Origin: Leucogyrophana mollusca
Taxonomy: Eukaryota; Basidiomycota; Agaricomycetes; Boletales
Reading direction: 5' to 3'
Assembly: GCA_021014945.1 (NCBI GenBank)
Contig: MU266575.1
Span: forward strand, 1 to 40,106
DNA length: 40,106 nt
Shown here: piece by piece, positions 24,673 to 36,086 of the stretch
Layout of the letters: each line of letters opens with the position of its first letter
How positions within the stretch are numbered: the first letter of the stretch is position 1
Notes under the pieces: model-generated
Databases searched by the model: none
Told to the model about the DNA's origin: nothing
Seen by the model: the letters and a program-made list of their open reading frames with translations, nothing else
Program-made: the position numbers and the translations under genes

Positions 24673-25549
24673 ATGCAGCCTGACAGGTACTTACCCTCCT
24701 CTTTCTACTCCTACGCTCAATACAACAGTACCTCTGGCATCCATCGGCCTCCTGAAGACCATCAAATTAGCCGGTACTCGTCGTTGGCAGGTGCTGTTGG
24801 TTCTACCTACACGATGGTGCGTGTTATTCTCCGGGAACTCTTTTTCTTCACTTTTTTAATGCTGTCATCTATCTTAAAATAGGCCACGCCTCCCCCTGGT
24901 CCAACGATTTTGTATCAGCCACCTGTATCAGTTCATTTAGTCCCTCCCGAGCCACGACTTGAGCAATTCGTACCGATACCCGGCCCTCCAAGCAAAACCA
25001 TCCATGAAATGATAATGTTCAACCTGGATGTCCCAGACCCGAGGCGGTGTCTCTCCGATGGTGTACCCATGCACTATTGTCTCCTCGGGCAAGGCATGAA
25101 GGATCCGTATGAGGAGCAATTCCAATATGTTGCACAGGACGGAAGAAATCATATCAATTTTATCCTGACAGTTCGTCTTCCCCTTCAACGCGTCCGAAAG
25201 CCAAATTGACGTTACTGGATCTAGTGGCCCGGATACCGCGACCTTAATACCCTCGTGCGGGTCCCCATATATACGCCAAACGGATTATTGACGCGCCGAG
25301 AGCTCGCCATGAGCATTGCTACTGAATACCACCAGTTTGTTAAAGTAAGTCAAACCTGCCTGTCACACCTCGTCCCGAGAGCCCAAGGCATCTTACTTTC
25401 AGGCTTGCGATGACGGTGCTCTTACCCCCGAGAACGATGAATGGCGTGTTGGCAGCGACGCCTACTCTTTCGAACATATCAGTCTCTCGAGTATATGGAC
25501 TAGCGATGGAAACCTTTGGTTCGCGTCCATTCGAGTGGCTTCGCGCTAG
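24673..25549 (+). CDS. Unrecognised Pro-rich basidiomycete protein, 232 residues
   Basis: I cannot assign a named family. Four exons (24673-24816, 24883-25170, 25225-25344, 25403-25549) all join in phase 0 and sum to 232 codons plus stop. The first ~90 residues are Tyr/Pro/Ser-rich and probably disordered (PPPGPTILYQPPV). The remainder looks like a compact domain: INFILT, WPGYRDLNTLVRVP, a TRRELAMSIA.EYHQFV helix, then W.VG...FEHISL and a final LWFASIRV strand. This pattern resembles small conserved domains in other basidiomycete hypothetical proteins, but that is from general familiarity, not a search. No signal peptide or membrane helix is seen. Splice sites are GTGCGT, GTTCGT and GTAAGT. 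Confidence 0.7.
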
Positions 25550-25892
25550 TGACATGTCTGCCACAATCCCTTCATCCATCCCTTCATACTCCGGCACCGA
25601 CCTCGCAAGCCCACTTTCTGTAGCATAATATACCGTTAACATTTTGTTCTGTTCTTGTCCATACCCATTGTGCCAATAGTCACACTATGATCAGCCATCT
25701 CCATATCGAGATGTTACCTCGAACTTGAATTACAACACGTTTGGTGCAAGACCGTCTCAGGACGCGCTTGAATACGGTCAACTCTGGCAACGAGCAAACG
25801 CAGTCATCCATTGTGAACCAAACGATACCAGACATTTTAAAGTAATATAGACGAGGCATACTGATTTAAGTCGATGGAAGCAAACGAAGTGG
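25550..25892. other. Convergent intergenic region
   Basis: Short gap between the 3' ends of the 232-residue protein (plus) and the membrane protein gene (minus). No gene is seen. Confidence 0.45.
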
Positions 25893-27597
25893 CTATAGCG
25901 CATCCCGCAGCTCGACTGGATGTAAAGCAAATGAGGGTAGTAGAGATATTTTCCATTTTAACATGGGTATCCGATCGAGTGATTCGAGAGTGTACCGGGG
26001 ATCGTCATGGAATAATGCTGGTGCTATATATATCAACGTCAATTGTGTCTCCAGATGATTGGAGAAGTGAGGAGAAACAAACGTTGGGAGCGAGATTCGA
26101 GTAGTGAATTGGCCTTCCGCTTCCTTGGGATCTTCAGTGCTTGCACTGGAAGCGGCACTGAGTGGAAAAGATGGAGGGTCAGGCGATCTGCACAAGAGGG
26201 CGGGACGCTTACCTCTCGATGTCTATCTGTAGGCCTAAAAGAGAAACAACAGCACGGCAAGAAGCGATAGTGCTGCACGACATAGATCAAGGTGTGATTC
26301 GCAGAAATAAATGGTGAGCTATACCTAATGGTAGCAGCTGGCGCACGCATCAATACACGAAGAAGAGTAGATATGCTGGTACCTACCGGGAATCGCGAAA
26401 AATACGTTCATAACAGCTAATGAGGCAGCTGAACTGTGCTCGAAACTGATCAAGCGCCAGAAGACTCTTACCGTTCAAATTTAACCAAGAGAAGATCTAT
26501 GTGACGTTGAGTTTCTGTTGAAGTCCGGGATAAAAATACATACCATGGGAACAATGTTCGCCACGAAAGTGATGGCAAAATACGTCACGCCTTGATTGTA
26601 TAATGTCCTCCAGAGCGCCGAAGCCGACCGTGCCCTTGAGAGGCCAGCAATTGTAAGGACCAGGACAAGAAGATCGTATAGCATCGCTAGCGTTCATATT
26701 AACAACTGAAGGAGCCGGGATGATCGCTTGGCGTACTGTACATGAACAATGCGCTCATGTTCGCATGATTTGCGTACTGAACAATGCAACTCCCCTGAAT
26801 GACGTCCATAAACGCCACAATATCCGTCAGACCTAGGAAAGAGGTGTTAGCCAATAGGTATCAAAGGATCAGCGAGTCAAACCTAGCATTAAAACACTCC
26901 AATGCCCAAGAGACACAAGAGTAAGGCAAACAAGGACTATACGGTCTTCCTTCCAAATGACCCATCTAGGTGCTTGTCAGTCGTGAGTGTAGCCGTTTTG
27001 AAGACAGAGCATACGTGCGAATCATCAAGTTGGTCGATGCGCACCCTATGGCCACATTTCCGGCAAACTTCGCAGTGTATCAGAAGTCATCTGGGGATAC
27101 ATGACGCTACTCACAGCTAAGAACCTATAGACAGCTGCATGCAAGGCAGTCGATGAGGCGGAAAGATGTCCGTCAGTGAACAAACTTACCACCGCAGTTG
27201 ATATTCCGAGGCGTATGGCTACCCACAGCAACCCTGCGAGGCTTCCCGGTTAGGTGGAACGATCTAACGAGCAACACACTCACAACGCAACAAGGGCTAG
27301 CAGAAGGGTGAAACGTCCTATGACGTACGGAAGCTGGTGAAGGCTTTATCCAGACCTGTCTGAAAATCCATCTGATCCACACTCACCAGTGCCCAACGGA
27401 AAGGCAGTTGCCGTCGAAGAAGCGAAGTCTCAATTTGAAGTGTATGGCAGTATTCCCAGCTATACGCGAAAGATAAGGCGCATCGCGGTTATACTCTAGT
27501 GGCACACGCACCCATAAAGACCTAACAGGAACAGGTTAAGATGCTCCAAGCCAACTCCACATTGAGCTTCGACACTCGGATCTGTCCAATTGACCAT
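25893..27597 (-). CDS. Multi-pass (seven-helix-like) basidiomycete membrane protein, 13 exons
   Basis: Probably an integral membrane, receptor-like protein; ligand and function are unknown. No exon is long, so it is invisible as one ORF. Exons are 27597-27512, 27459-27387, 27333-27284, 27233-27190, 27134-27115, 27067-26974, 26936-26883, 26832-26737, 26686-26544, 26498-26474, 26428-26383, 26272-26213 and 26187-25893. They sum to 361 codons plus stop with every phase closing. Diagnostic pieces in order are YGWEYCHTLQIE, FRWALLPYVIGRF, NINCGAVYRFLAFAGNVAIG, CASTNLMIRTYAL, LVSLGHWSVLM, MYTMLYDLLVLVLTIAGL, LANI/VANIVPM and a Ser/Pro-rich tail. This is the pattern of a basidiomycete-expanded family without a common name that I can give. 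One intron needs a weak GC donor at 26973. The C-terminal 60 residues may include an unspliced intron. Confidence 0.75.
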
Positions 27598-28931
27598 GCT
27601 ACCGCGTCGCGTCGGCTCTGCAGGGTCTTCACAGAAACGTTTCTGATTCGGTTGAGCGAGTCGCTGCCCACCTCACAGACAACAGCTGCGCAAAGGCAGG
27701 AGAAAAACTCAGGAAAAGCAGAACTTATAATCTGTCTGAGACGGTATTAAGAGAGGCGTAGAAGTTAGTGGGAAGACAGAGGAGAAAGGTTTTCTAGTCC
27801 CTTCTCCCGCTCTCCTTTCGGTAAGTGAACAGATCGGTCGCCACGTGCGTTATGCAAACAAAGTTTGTGATCCGGCATCACAGCCACCCCGACGACCGCA
27901 CACGACCGCACACATTACATGGATTACACGTAACTGACAGGACCTTTGATGGTGGACTGTGTCTGCGGTCGATATCTGTGATGACTGGCGGTAGGAAAAA
28001 TACCGCGAGCTGGCTGCCTTGACTGACATGAGCAGACTAGGATTTTTACGGGGGCAGTGCTGCGCCAAGGAAAATGCCGAAGGGCTCTTTGATTTTCAGG
28101 GCCAACTGAAAGGTTGGCGGTAACTAGCATGGGAGCAAGGTGAATCGCTCCAACTGTATAGGCTGGACCTGGGACCCGAACAAAGCAGAGTTTCTCGAAC
28201 GATTCTGGTAAGTTCAACCTAACGGTGTTGGCTAACGGTGTTGGCCCACGGTACTCCGAACTCAGTGACTTGCAACTGGCTCGTTAAGCTGTCGCAGATC
28301 CAACTTCACTGCTCACCTTGCATGGTGACGGAATGCTACTATTGGGATGAATCTCCATGCCACCAGAGTGCCTAGGTCGCTCTGTCTCTTCATGCGTCAT
28401 GTTCGACCTTGGGATTTTTTTTTCTCGTCTTTTCGTCCGTGCGGGTGCTCAAATTGGGTATGCTGGTCTGGACAGCGCAGCAGTCTTGCCCCGTCGTGAT
28501 CATCCTGTGAGTTCAGGGCATTCTCGCTCAGCGCGACCATGATATGCTTATCAGTAGCTTTGAAAAGACCCGACTTGAACGTAGACGAACCCAACGATAT
28601 CAATCGAAGCATCGACCTCGACCGCTGCTGGTAAACGTCTCCATTGCCATTGTATGTTGGCGGCGAGTATAGATAAATGACGTTTCCACTGCTGCTCGCT
28701 GGGAGGTGCGTGGAGGTGTGTGTAAAATTACTCACCCTCTAAATGTCTGCACTGTACTGACTTGTCGACGGACTCCGACAGCTCGACGGCTGAGCTGGAA
28801 GCGAGTTCCCATAGTTGCCGCTAATTGTCCAGCCAAAGGCGCAGATATCCACCTCGTGTAGGACCCACCGCGTTCCTCGTGGGCTCCTCTAGCGAATGTG
28901 TAGTCGTGGACATACAGACCCCTACAGACCC
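27598..28931. other. Intergenic, no resolved gene
   Basis: About 1.3 kb upstream of the minus-strand membrane protein gene. Many 60-110 codon ORFs occur on both strands, but none links to neighbours by phase-compatible splice sites. A 13-bp tandem duplication lies at 28219-28244. Confidence 0.4.
28219..28244. repeat. Perfect 13-bp tandem duplication
   Basis: CTAACGGTGTTGG occurs twice head-to-tail. It could be a target-site-like scar or replication slippage; no element borders it. Confidence 0.6.
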
Positions 28932-29238
28932 TCAATTCTTCCGCACTCCATCTGTTCGAAGGCCCATCAATCTCGGCGTTTTTCGTTCCAACTTGGAACG
29001 GGGCTCGTGCTCAGATTATCGCATTGCATAGATGTTTATGTGCTTCAAGTCTTGCTCTTGTTGCTGCTGGTCGTCATCCTCCGCCATCTCGGTGTTCTCA
29101 ATCCCTCGCCGCTTCCCAGTGATACACCAGAGGCCGGCACATGTATCCGAAATGAAGGAAGCCACAATCATGAGGAAAGCACAAATGCGAATAAGTCGAG
29201 AATACCGCCAGATCCTCCGTTGCAGCCTCGAGGCGGGC
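28932..29238 (-). pseudogene. Possible degraded membrane-protein remnant
   Basis: One minus-strand frame reads PASRLQRRIWRYSRLIRICA, then a hydrophobic segment FLMIVASFISDTCAGLW. A charged tail with MAEDDDQQQQEQDLK follows, and an in-frame TAA at 29018-29016. The same frame then continues as SEHEPRSKLERKTPRLMGLR to a second stop at 28932. A hydrophobic helix followed by a charged tail with one interrupting stop fits the C-terminal end of a decayed membrane protein, but no upstream exons were found and the family is not recognised. It could be chance. Confidence 0.3.
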
Positions 29239-29728
29239 CCTTATGCCGCATTTGGCCTCATATGGCCCAGTGCTGTGCAGAGCGGCTCTGAGACCCACAG
29301 GTTGGTCGGCATCATGTTAGGCGCTAAAACTATTTTCAGGGACCCACAGTGATATATTGGCGCCCATCTGGTGCTTGGTGCCTGTTTATACGAGAGAAGC
29401 GGGGCACATGTCGTACATGCGGCACTTTCCACCGCTTCCGCTGGTATGAACCTGCCTTTTGGATGGGCTTTCGGCGTCCACCTTCATAACCTGGCAATCT
29501 TGGTTCCCGGGAGGTTATTCTTGGGCTGATTCTACCTAACACCCCGGCGGCTAGGTCTATTACCATATCGACCGCGACCATATAAGACTGCACCGTTGCT
29601 GTGCTCCTTACTTCCTCCTTACAAGTACAAGTGGTTGGGTTTGTTGGTTGTCGTTCATACGGGTTTTTTCTTCTTCTAGTAAGTTCTTGATTCAGACGGT
29701 TGAAGAAACACACTGACTGACTTTGCCG
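29239..29728. other. Promoter region of the 29729 F-box gene
   Basis: About 490 bp with only short ORFs on either strand. It includes a TATA-like box near 29581 and a pyrimidine-rich stretch near 29660-29690 before the ATG. Confidence 0.45.
29581..29586 (+). promoter_or_regulatory. TATA-like box of the F-box gene
   Basis: TATAAG lies 148 bp before the ATG at 29729, followed by a pyrimidine-rich stretch before the start. The call is by motif and position only. Confidence 0.35.
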
Positions 29729-31264
29729 ATGCTAGTTTTGGTGTTTCCTGCCATGCTAGCACCGACGCAAGCCACACCTGTGGACATCCTGCTTCACACT
29801 TTCAGCCAAGCCGGTGTATCAAATCTTTTCAACTTCTCTCGACTTCACGTAGTCTCCCCAGTAGAATCCCTTCCTAACGAACTGCTTTCAGCGATCTTTA
29901 CCCTCGCTACTCATGATTCGCACGACATCCCTCACGCTGTTTCGTTTCCAATTGTACTCTCTCATGTCTGCAAGCATTGGAGACAAGTTTCTTTCTCGAC
30001 TTCTTCCCTGTGGACCGCTATTCTTCTTACTCATCCCGGGAAAAAATCCCAACTCTCGCGCGCCGTCGATTGGCTCGCTCGTTCTCGAAACCGCCCGCTG
30101 CAAATCCATCTCGATTTTAGGGATCCTTCGTGGAATTGGGACGAGACGTCTCACAGCTTCGGCTGGAAAAATATGGAAAACGTTATGCGCCTTCTCCTAC
30201 CGCACGTAACGCGGTGGGAGAGCCTACAGCTCTCTACGGACACATGGGCGCCAATATTCACTTTTTTGTGGTACAGCGCTCGCGTTAAATCCGCACCACT
30301 GCTCCGGGACATTCAGCTCTCTCGCTGTAATGCGTTCTTCGCGACTAAGGGCGAGATCTTCAGCCCTGCCGCTATGAGAGAGCCCATAGCTTGGTTCACA
30401 GGTGGCCTCGCTTTCACTAGCTTGCGGCGAGTATCACTCGCCGGCGTCCATGTGGATTGGTCTAACTCGGGCCTGACCGGCCTCCTCGATCTCGAGCTCA
30501 AGTATCATGCAGGCGACGTTGCGCCAACCCTTCACCAATTTTCGAAGATCTTGGCGGCTTGCCCTGACATGGAGAGGCTCTCAATCCTCGGTTGGGGCCC
30601 TCAGCTCGACTCTGAGAGCCCTTCCAGCCGTGCAAACATCGTCAAGCTGCAGCAGAGTATTCAGCTACTTCATCTCAAAGAATTCAACTTCGGGTTCCTT
30701 GACGTCGACTACGCGATCGACCTTCTCTCGCTCTTTCGTTTCCCGAACTTGGAGTATTTCTCTCTCGAGGATATCTCCTCTTTGGACCCATCACGCCCCC
30801 AAGACGCCACGCCGCTGCTAGGATATCTTATCTCCATCAATAATTCGCCATGCCCACTGCCATCGCATTCATCCACGTGTTGCATATCACAATGTTTCCC
30901 GTTATCTCGCATTCGCTCTCTCGAACTTCACAGCCTCATCGCATCAGACTCTACGATTCACCGATTCTTACTTCAATTTCGCACTCTTCGCTTTCTTTCC
31001 ATCATCAATCTCGACCACAGGAGTCTCCGTAACCTTAGTGCGGAGCTCTTCGATAATATGACTCCCCTGTGCCCCGATCTCGAGGGCGTGACGTATAAAC
31101 ACCTCGATGTTTCCTTGATTTCCGAACTACTCGCTTTATGGAAGCTTGCCGGTAAACGTTCGCCGTCCAGGCGGATCTCGCTCGATCTGCGTGACGCGGA
31201 CGCTTCTCCTGGCGATAATCAGGCCACCGCTCTAAGGCTTGCAGGTGTGCACTTGCTGGAGTAG
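29729..31264 (+). CDS. F-box-like protein, 511 residues, intronless
   Basis: Probably an SCF-type ubiquitin ligase adaptor, with unknown substrate. A single exon runs from ATG 29729 (the frame is open slightly upstream from a TTG). The F-box-like region is at about residues 46-97: VESLPNELLSAIFTLA, then VLSHVCKHWRQVSFSTSSLWTAI. This is the usual basidiomycete F-box pattern in which VCKxWR and LW are hallmarks. The rest alternates leucine-rich helices and strands (LRRVSLAGV, MERLSILGW, LEYFSLEDI, LRFLSIINL), consistent with irregular LRRs. It is unrelated in detail to the F-box protein at 9038-10821. The lack of introns contrasts with its intron-rich neighbours and could reflect retroposition or family habit. 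Confidence 0.85.
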   Translation: MLVLVFPAMLAPTQATPVDILLHTFSQAGVSNLFNFSRLHVVSPVESLPNELLSAIFTLATHDSHDIPHAVSFPIVLSHVCKHWRQVSFSTSSLWTAILLTHPGKKSQLSRAVDWLARSRNRPLQIHLDFRDPSWNWDETSHSFGWKNMENVMRLLLPHVTRWESLQLSTDTWAPIFTFLWYSARVKSAPLLRDIQLSRCNAFFATKGEIFSPAAMREPIAWFTGGLAFTSLRRVSLAGVHVDWSNSGLTGLLDLELKYHAGDVAPTLHQFSKILAACPDMERLSILGWGPQLDSESPSSRANIVKLQQSIQLLHLKEFNFGFLDVDYAIDLLSLFRFPNLEYFSLEDISSLDPSRPQDATPLLGYLISINNSPCPLPSHSSTCCISQCFPLSRIRSLELHSLIASDSTIHRFLLQFRTLRFLSIINLDHRSLRNLSAELFDNMTPLCPDLEGVTYKHLDVSLISELLALWKLAGKRSPSRRISLDLRDADASPGDNQATALRLAGVHLLE

Positions 31265-32822
31265 GGAACTGGCAAGTCCCTTCATGATATGCTGCGTAGG
31301 TTCAGGGGCAGTCCGACCATGTTCTCGCATTATTGCATCATGCATTGTCTTTCCGTCCATCACTATGAACTCTTCGTTTCGTCGACAGTACTGTCCTGTA
31401 TCAATAGCTAGTTGTCGCTCTCATCCGGCCATCAGTTCGTCTTTCTAGTCTTCCCTAGTCCCGCTTTACCTGCTTACCTACATACTGGGGTCTGCTTGTC
31501 CGCATGTTTTACCAGATTAATGTTCGATTTTCATTGGTCAGGCTGTTAGCTGCTCACCAGCGAGAGTAATATTAATATAAAAGCGCCCCTGTTGAATTTG
31601 ATTTCTGATCCCTGGGCACAAACAATCTGCCGCATGGGCGGTCAGCCTTCGTATCTGACAGGTACTGGGTACCCGGTATAGAGGATTGGGACAAGGACTT
31701 GCTGTTATCGGGAGCATGAAATCTCAGCAGACTTACCACGCCCACAAAAGAAGTTACCTGTCCACAGAAAGAGGGTTGCCTCAAGAGGTCAGGCTACCAC
31801 GCCACATTTGTTTGAAGACGCCGTGACACAGGGATCATCGAATGAGAAGTTGGAACATGTAAAGAGCATAGATGTGGCATGAACTCACTGGAGCTCCATG
31901 TTCCAGACGGCCCGACGGTCATAAATGAGCCAGAGATCAAATGACATAGTAAAACACTGCACAGAAATAACAAATGAGTCGATCAAGATAATGGCGTCAT
32001 TGCATATTCGATGTGACAGCGAGAAAATGCACACCCCGTACGATATACAGTTTCATCGAGTGGCGGCGCCAGCCCATTCCAGAAAGACTACCCGTCCGAT
32101 GTACCAAGCACAGTGGCGGAAGAACACTCCAGCCAATTGCTCCTGTGCGTCGAGCCTATACTTCCGCGGAAGGAACAAATACGCACTGATGATCCGTGAT
32201 GTTGTGACCGTGATGATTACCGACCCTCCCGGAGCCACAAGTCAACGAACAGCATATATCTAAATATTATCAAGCATCAGTCATCGTTTCGCGGAAGTGG
32301 CAGAGATGCATCGCACTAGGGCGCTCTTTCAATCCACTCGCCAAGTAGAAGCGGCCAAAGTGATGACCAAGGGGGAACGCACGGTGTCGCTCTGCTGGTG
32401 TTTATTCTCCCGAGAGTATAGCGGATCCCATGCTGATGGAGCTATATCACTACTGGTCTTACAGTAATATGCAATTACCAGCTCGGGGAGCTGAGACATG
32501 GAGAAAATGGAGCACAACAGGCGACGAGCCACCACTAAGCTCGGACTACTGACCTCGATTACAAATCGCTCCATATTCGGCAGAAGTGCGGCACTTTTCA
32601 CAGGAACGCCGTTGACTGGACTGACAGACGGCAGCAGAGGGTCACAAGTCAAATAAAGACTGTGTCGCTCACGGAATGCAGCGCCTGAGAAGCGCCTCCC
32701 GTGTCTCACAACTCCCCCCAGAGATTTCTCGGCTGACGAGCTCACCGTAAGTCCTCCTGTCTCAACGTCAGACTATAAAATCACAGAATGGAACTGAATC
32801 GTCGTACTGGAATGCTCTCATC
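31265..32822. other. Intergenic with unresolved weak coding signals
   Basis: About 1.5 kb. A minus-strand frame near 32330-32745 can be cut into plausible exons (donor GTCAGT after ..MERFVIE, acceptor before LPELVIAYY, donor GTAAGA), and a possible exon MSFDLWLIYDRRAVWNMEL lies near 31890-31960 on the same strand. I could not chain these into a gene. A TATA-like box for the metacaspase is at 32774. Confidence 0.35.
32774..32780 (+). promoter_or_regulatory. TATA-like box of the metacaspase gene
   Basis: TATAAAA lies 43 bp before ATG 32823 and 109 bp before ATG 32889. The spacing to 32823 is short, so the downstream ATG may be the real start. Confidence 0.4.
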
Positions 32823-35338
32823 ATGCCAGGGTGTCCCGCGTTCATATTCTTCCCGCGCTTCAAAGCGTACACTCAAGTTAACACGATGATGTGGGATCTC
32901 AGAGGTAACGAGTCCTATCAAGACAGGCCTACTTCACCTCCCCCCCGGTTTCCAGTGCCCTCGTACGTACATTTGTTATGTCCGCAAACTTCCCTAACCC
33001 ATGGCATTTGGGGCAGGTCCCATCGTTCGACAAGGTGCATAGGTCACTTGCATGTGACTCCGTACTTAAGAATTAGCACTTACATTCTTGCTGTAGGCCG
33101 ATGACGGAACGCTCCCGATCGGAGTTCCCGCCTCCCTTTGTACCGTTGGGCTTGCCCACAGCGCCCGGGCCATCTGCCCCAAGAATGCCCTCTCCTAAGT
33201 AATAGTCTCAACTTTGTCCCGGTACTCCTATTCTATCCTAATCCGGGTACCTCTTTATTTTCAGTCCCCAGTAAGTCTCTTGGCCGAATTAGCTTCGGGG
33301 CTCGTCAGTTCAACACTGACCCCTCTGTAGACCACGCACACGTATCGTCCCCCCCCCTTTGATACCACCGGGACCGGCTCCCTCTCGCGTGGTACCGCAT
33401 CCGCCTGTTATGCCTCGTGCATTCGATCCAATCCCGTCTATCCCTACCTCGACCCATACCCGAACTCGTCACTCACACAGTCGCAGTCAACAAGAATCGA
33501 CCACGCGCCATGTTCATTATTCCAGTAGTACACAGCGTCTTCGCCCCCCACCCGTACCGCCGTCCACCCAGCAGGTTCGTCATGCCAGCAGTTCGCAACA
33601 GCTGCGCCCGCCTGGAGCACAACACGTTCGTCACTCCAGCAGCGCACAGAGGATTCGTGTGAACTCGAGCGGAGCTGCCGGACCAAGGCCTAATTTGACG
33701 CAACCTGGTCCGTCCCAAGCGCAACATATCCACAATGGTGTTCACTTCCAGTACTCTAAGTGTACTGGGCGGAAGAAAGCACTTTGCGTGAGTCAGACAT
33801 GTGTCGCACGAAGTGCGCTGTTTGCTGAAGTATTGCATTCTAGGTCGGCATTAATTACAAAGGCCAGCGCCGCGAACTGCGGGGATGCCTGAATGACGTA
33901 CGGAACGTCAAGAGGTTCCTTACGTGTGAGTTTTTCTGCCTTGATGCTCCTCGGTATCTCCTCATTCCAGTAATAGCCTACTGGGGTTACAGGGACGGTG
34001 ATATCGTTATGTTAGTTGACGAAACCGAGAACCCGCGACAGATGCCCACAAGAAAGAATATTCTGGAAGCGATGCGGTGGCTAGTCAAAGATGCGAAGCC
34101 TCACGATTCCCTTTTCTTCCATTGTGCGCTTTGGTGTAATCCCTTACTCGCTAATTTGTTGATGTTGGCGACCGTTTGCAGATTCTGGGCATGGGGGACA
34201 GGTGCCTGACGAAGACGGCGACGAGACAGATGGCTTTGATGAAGGTAAATTATAGGTGATCGACATCTTTGTGCATGGCTGATGCTCGGACATCAGTTAT
34301 ATACCCTGTCGATTATAAGAAAGCTGGGGTTATTGTTGATGACGTTCGTAGACTTTGTTTAATGTCCCCACATACGCTCACTACATCTTAAAACAGGAAA
34401 TGCATCGTATAATGGTATGTTCCGTCACCCCGTAACAACAAACGAATGGTCTGACGTCTTTGCAGGTCAAATCGTTACCTATGGGCTGTCGTTTGACTGT
34501 GAGTATCCAACTATTGATAACCCCACTTCTCAGCTTAAATTTTGGTTGATCTGATCACAGGCTGTGTTTGACGTGAGATCTTTGTTGTATTCGTAAGTCA
34601 ATGCTGATACCCCTTTTCAGTCGTGTCACTCTGGCACTGCTCTCGGTAAGTTCCCCTGTATATCGGCAACTGGCATTGGAGCTGATCTGGTTGCATCAGA
34701 TCTTCCTTATATTGTAGGTCTAACACAGTTGACTGTTAAGTCAGTGCGCTGATTCATGCGCTTATGATTCCAGTATCATTCGAACGGGCGACTGAGAGGG
34801 AGCCACATATCCAATAGTGCTCGAGCAGCCAAGGCAACCTCAGCGGATGTTGTCAGTAAAACATGCTTTCTCCGGCGGCTTGGTTGATGATAATCTATCT
34901 ACAGATATCGTTTGCGGGATGCAGAGACGACCAGACGAGCGCGGATACCGTACAAGGCGGAGTTGCCGTAGGGGCCATGAGCTATGTGAGTACTCCGTGG
35001 TCGTGAACTTATGTTCCTTGTGTTGAACCATGTTGCCAGGCCTTTGTAACGGCGCTAGGTTTGTGTCTGGCCGTGTGCCCTTTATCTCAAGCTCACGCGC
35101 GTTTAGTCCGGAAGCCCAGTCAAACCTACCAAGAGCTGCTCAAATCTGTCAGGTTTGTGCTTCAGAGTATTTTGTCAAGTCGCATAGCTGATATCGATCG
35201 CAGAGACATTCTGCGTGACAACTACAAACAGAAGCCACAATTATCAAGTTCCCATCCTATTGTGCGCACGTCTGTTTTCAGCCGTTCAAACTGAGCTAAT
35301 TTGTCTTGCAGGACACAAACCTTCGCTTTATTCTGTGA
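32823..35338 (+). CDS. Metacaspase (type I, proline-rich prodomain)
   Basis: A caspase-fold cysteine protease (peptidase C14) cleaving after Arg/Lys, linked in fungi to stress, ageing and proteostasis. Nineteen exons sum to 484 codons plus stop: 32823-32962, 33097-33198, 33265-33270, 33331-33787, 33844-33925, 33977-34123, 34182-34244, 34297-34343, 34397-34414, 34466-34498, 34561-34572, 34621-34645, 34700-34713, 34774-34851, 34905-34985, 35040-35058, 35107-35152, 35204-35261, 35312-35338. Residues 1-225 are a Pro/Gln/Ser/His-rich prodomain. The p20 region starts KKALCVGINY. The catalytic His315 is in [15 protein letters not shown], and Cys371 is in [13 protein letters not shown]. The C-terminal part has [18 protein letters not shown] and ends NLRFIL. 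ATG 32886 or 32889 is an alternative start. Confidence 0.92.
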
Positions 35339-36086
35339 AGATCAGACCGTCCAATGTATCACTCATTTACTGCCTGGATTTAAGTATTTTAACCCACACT
35401 CGTTGATTCTACATCTTGAACATTTTTATTCCTAATTGCTTGTGTTACTATAGCATTGTATGCCTTGTATTTTCAGCTATATTGTTGCCTTGTACATATT
35501 CGATTTGATACCACGATCTCGTGCGTGATATCAGGTCGCGTTGTTGTTTACGCGTTGTTTGGCTGGACCCACATTGACAAACATGTTCGACTTTTGGAAG
35601 GCGATGAGACCCTGGTTCGGTGTCTCTCTTCTCCCTTGCGTCTTTGCAGAGAACAGCCAGTAATTATTCAATCAAGAGCTCGCATCAATCGGCGTCGTAG
35701 TCGCCGTTCTGCGGGCCTTGTGAAGGGTAGTAAGTATTCGCACTGTGCGCTTCCAAGGTGAGCAAGCTATCCCGGGGACGATGAGGGACTTGGCTGATAA
35801 TCCATCTTCTAGAGATTCCGCTTTTCAGACAGCAAATCAAGGAATTAACGAATTTATTCCAGCTCACGAATCGCATTCGACAATACGACACGCAACGTCC
35901 TCGTTAGGACCGTATCCATTCGCCAACGAATTCATCGGGTTTTCACATCAAGTTTATCACGAACGACCGGCTTTAGATTCTTACGACGCACATATTTCTC
36001 AGCTTTCAACGATTTTGTTTTACTAACGACCGACGACATCACGTTTTCGACTTTCATCTGCACATAACGCTTTTTAACATTTCAAG
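35339..36086. other. Intergenic upstream of the 36087 gene
   Basis: About 750 bp, AT-richer near 35390-35470 and 35980-36080. ORFs of 60-100 codons have no motif. It presumably contains the promoter of the 36087 gene. Confidence 0.5.

Noticed and set aside
29032..29352. 106-codon plus-strand ORF
   Set aside because: No motif, and its start is a Cys/Ser run from low-complexity sequence. The opposite strand has the more protein-like reading.
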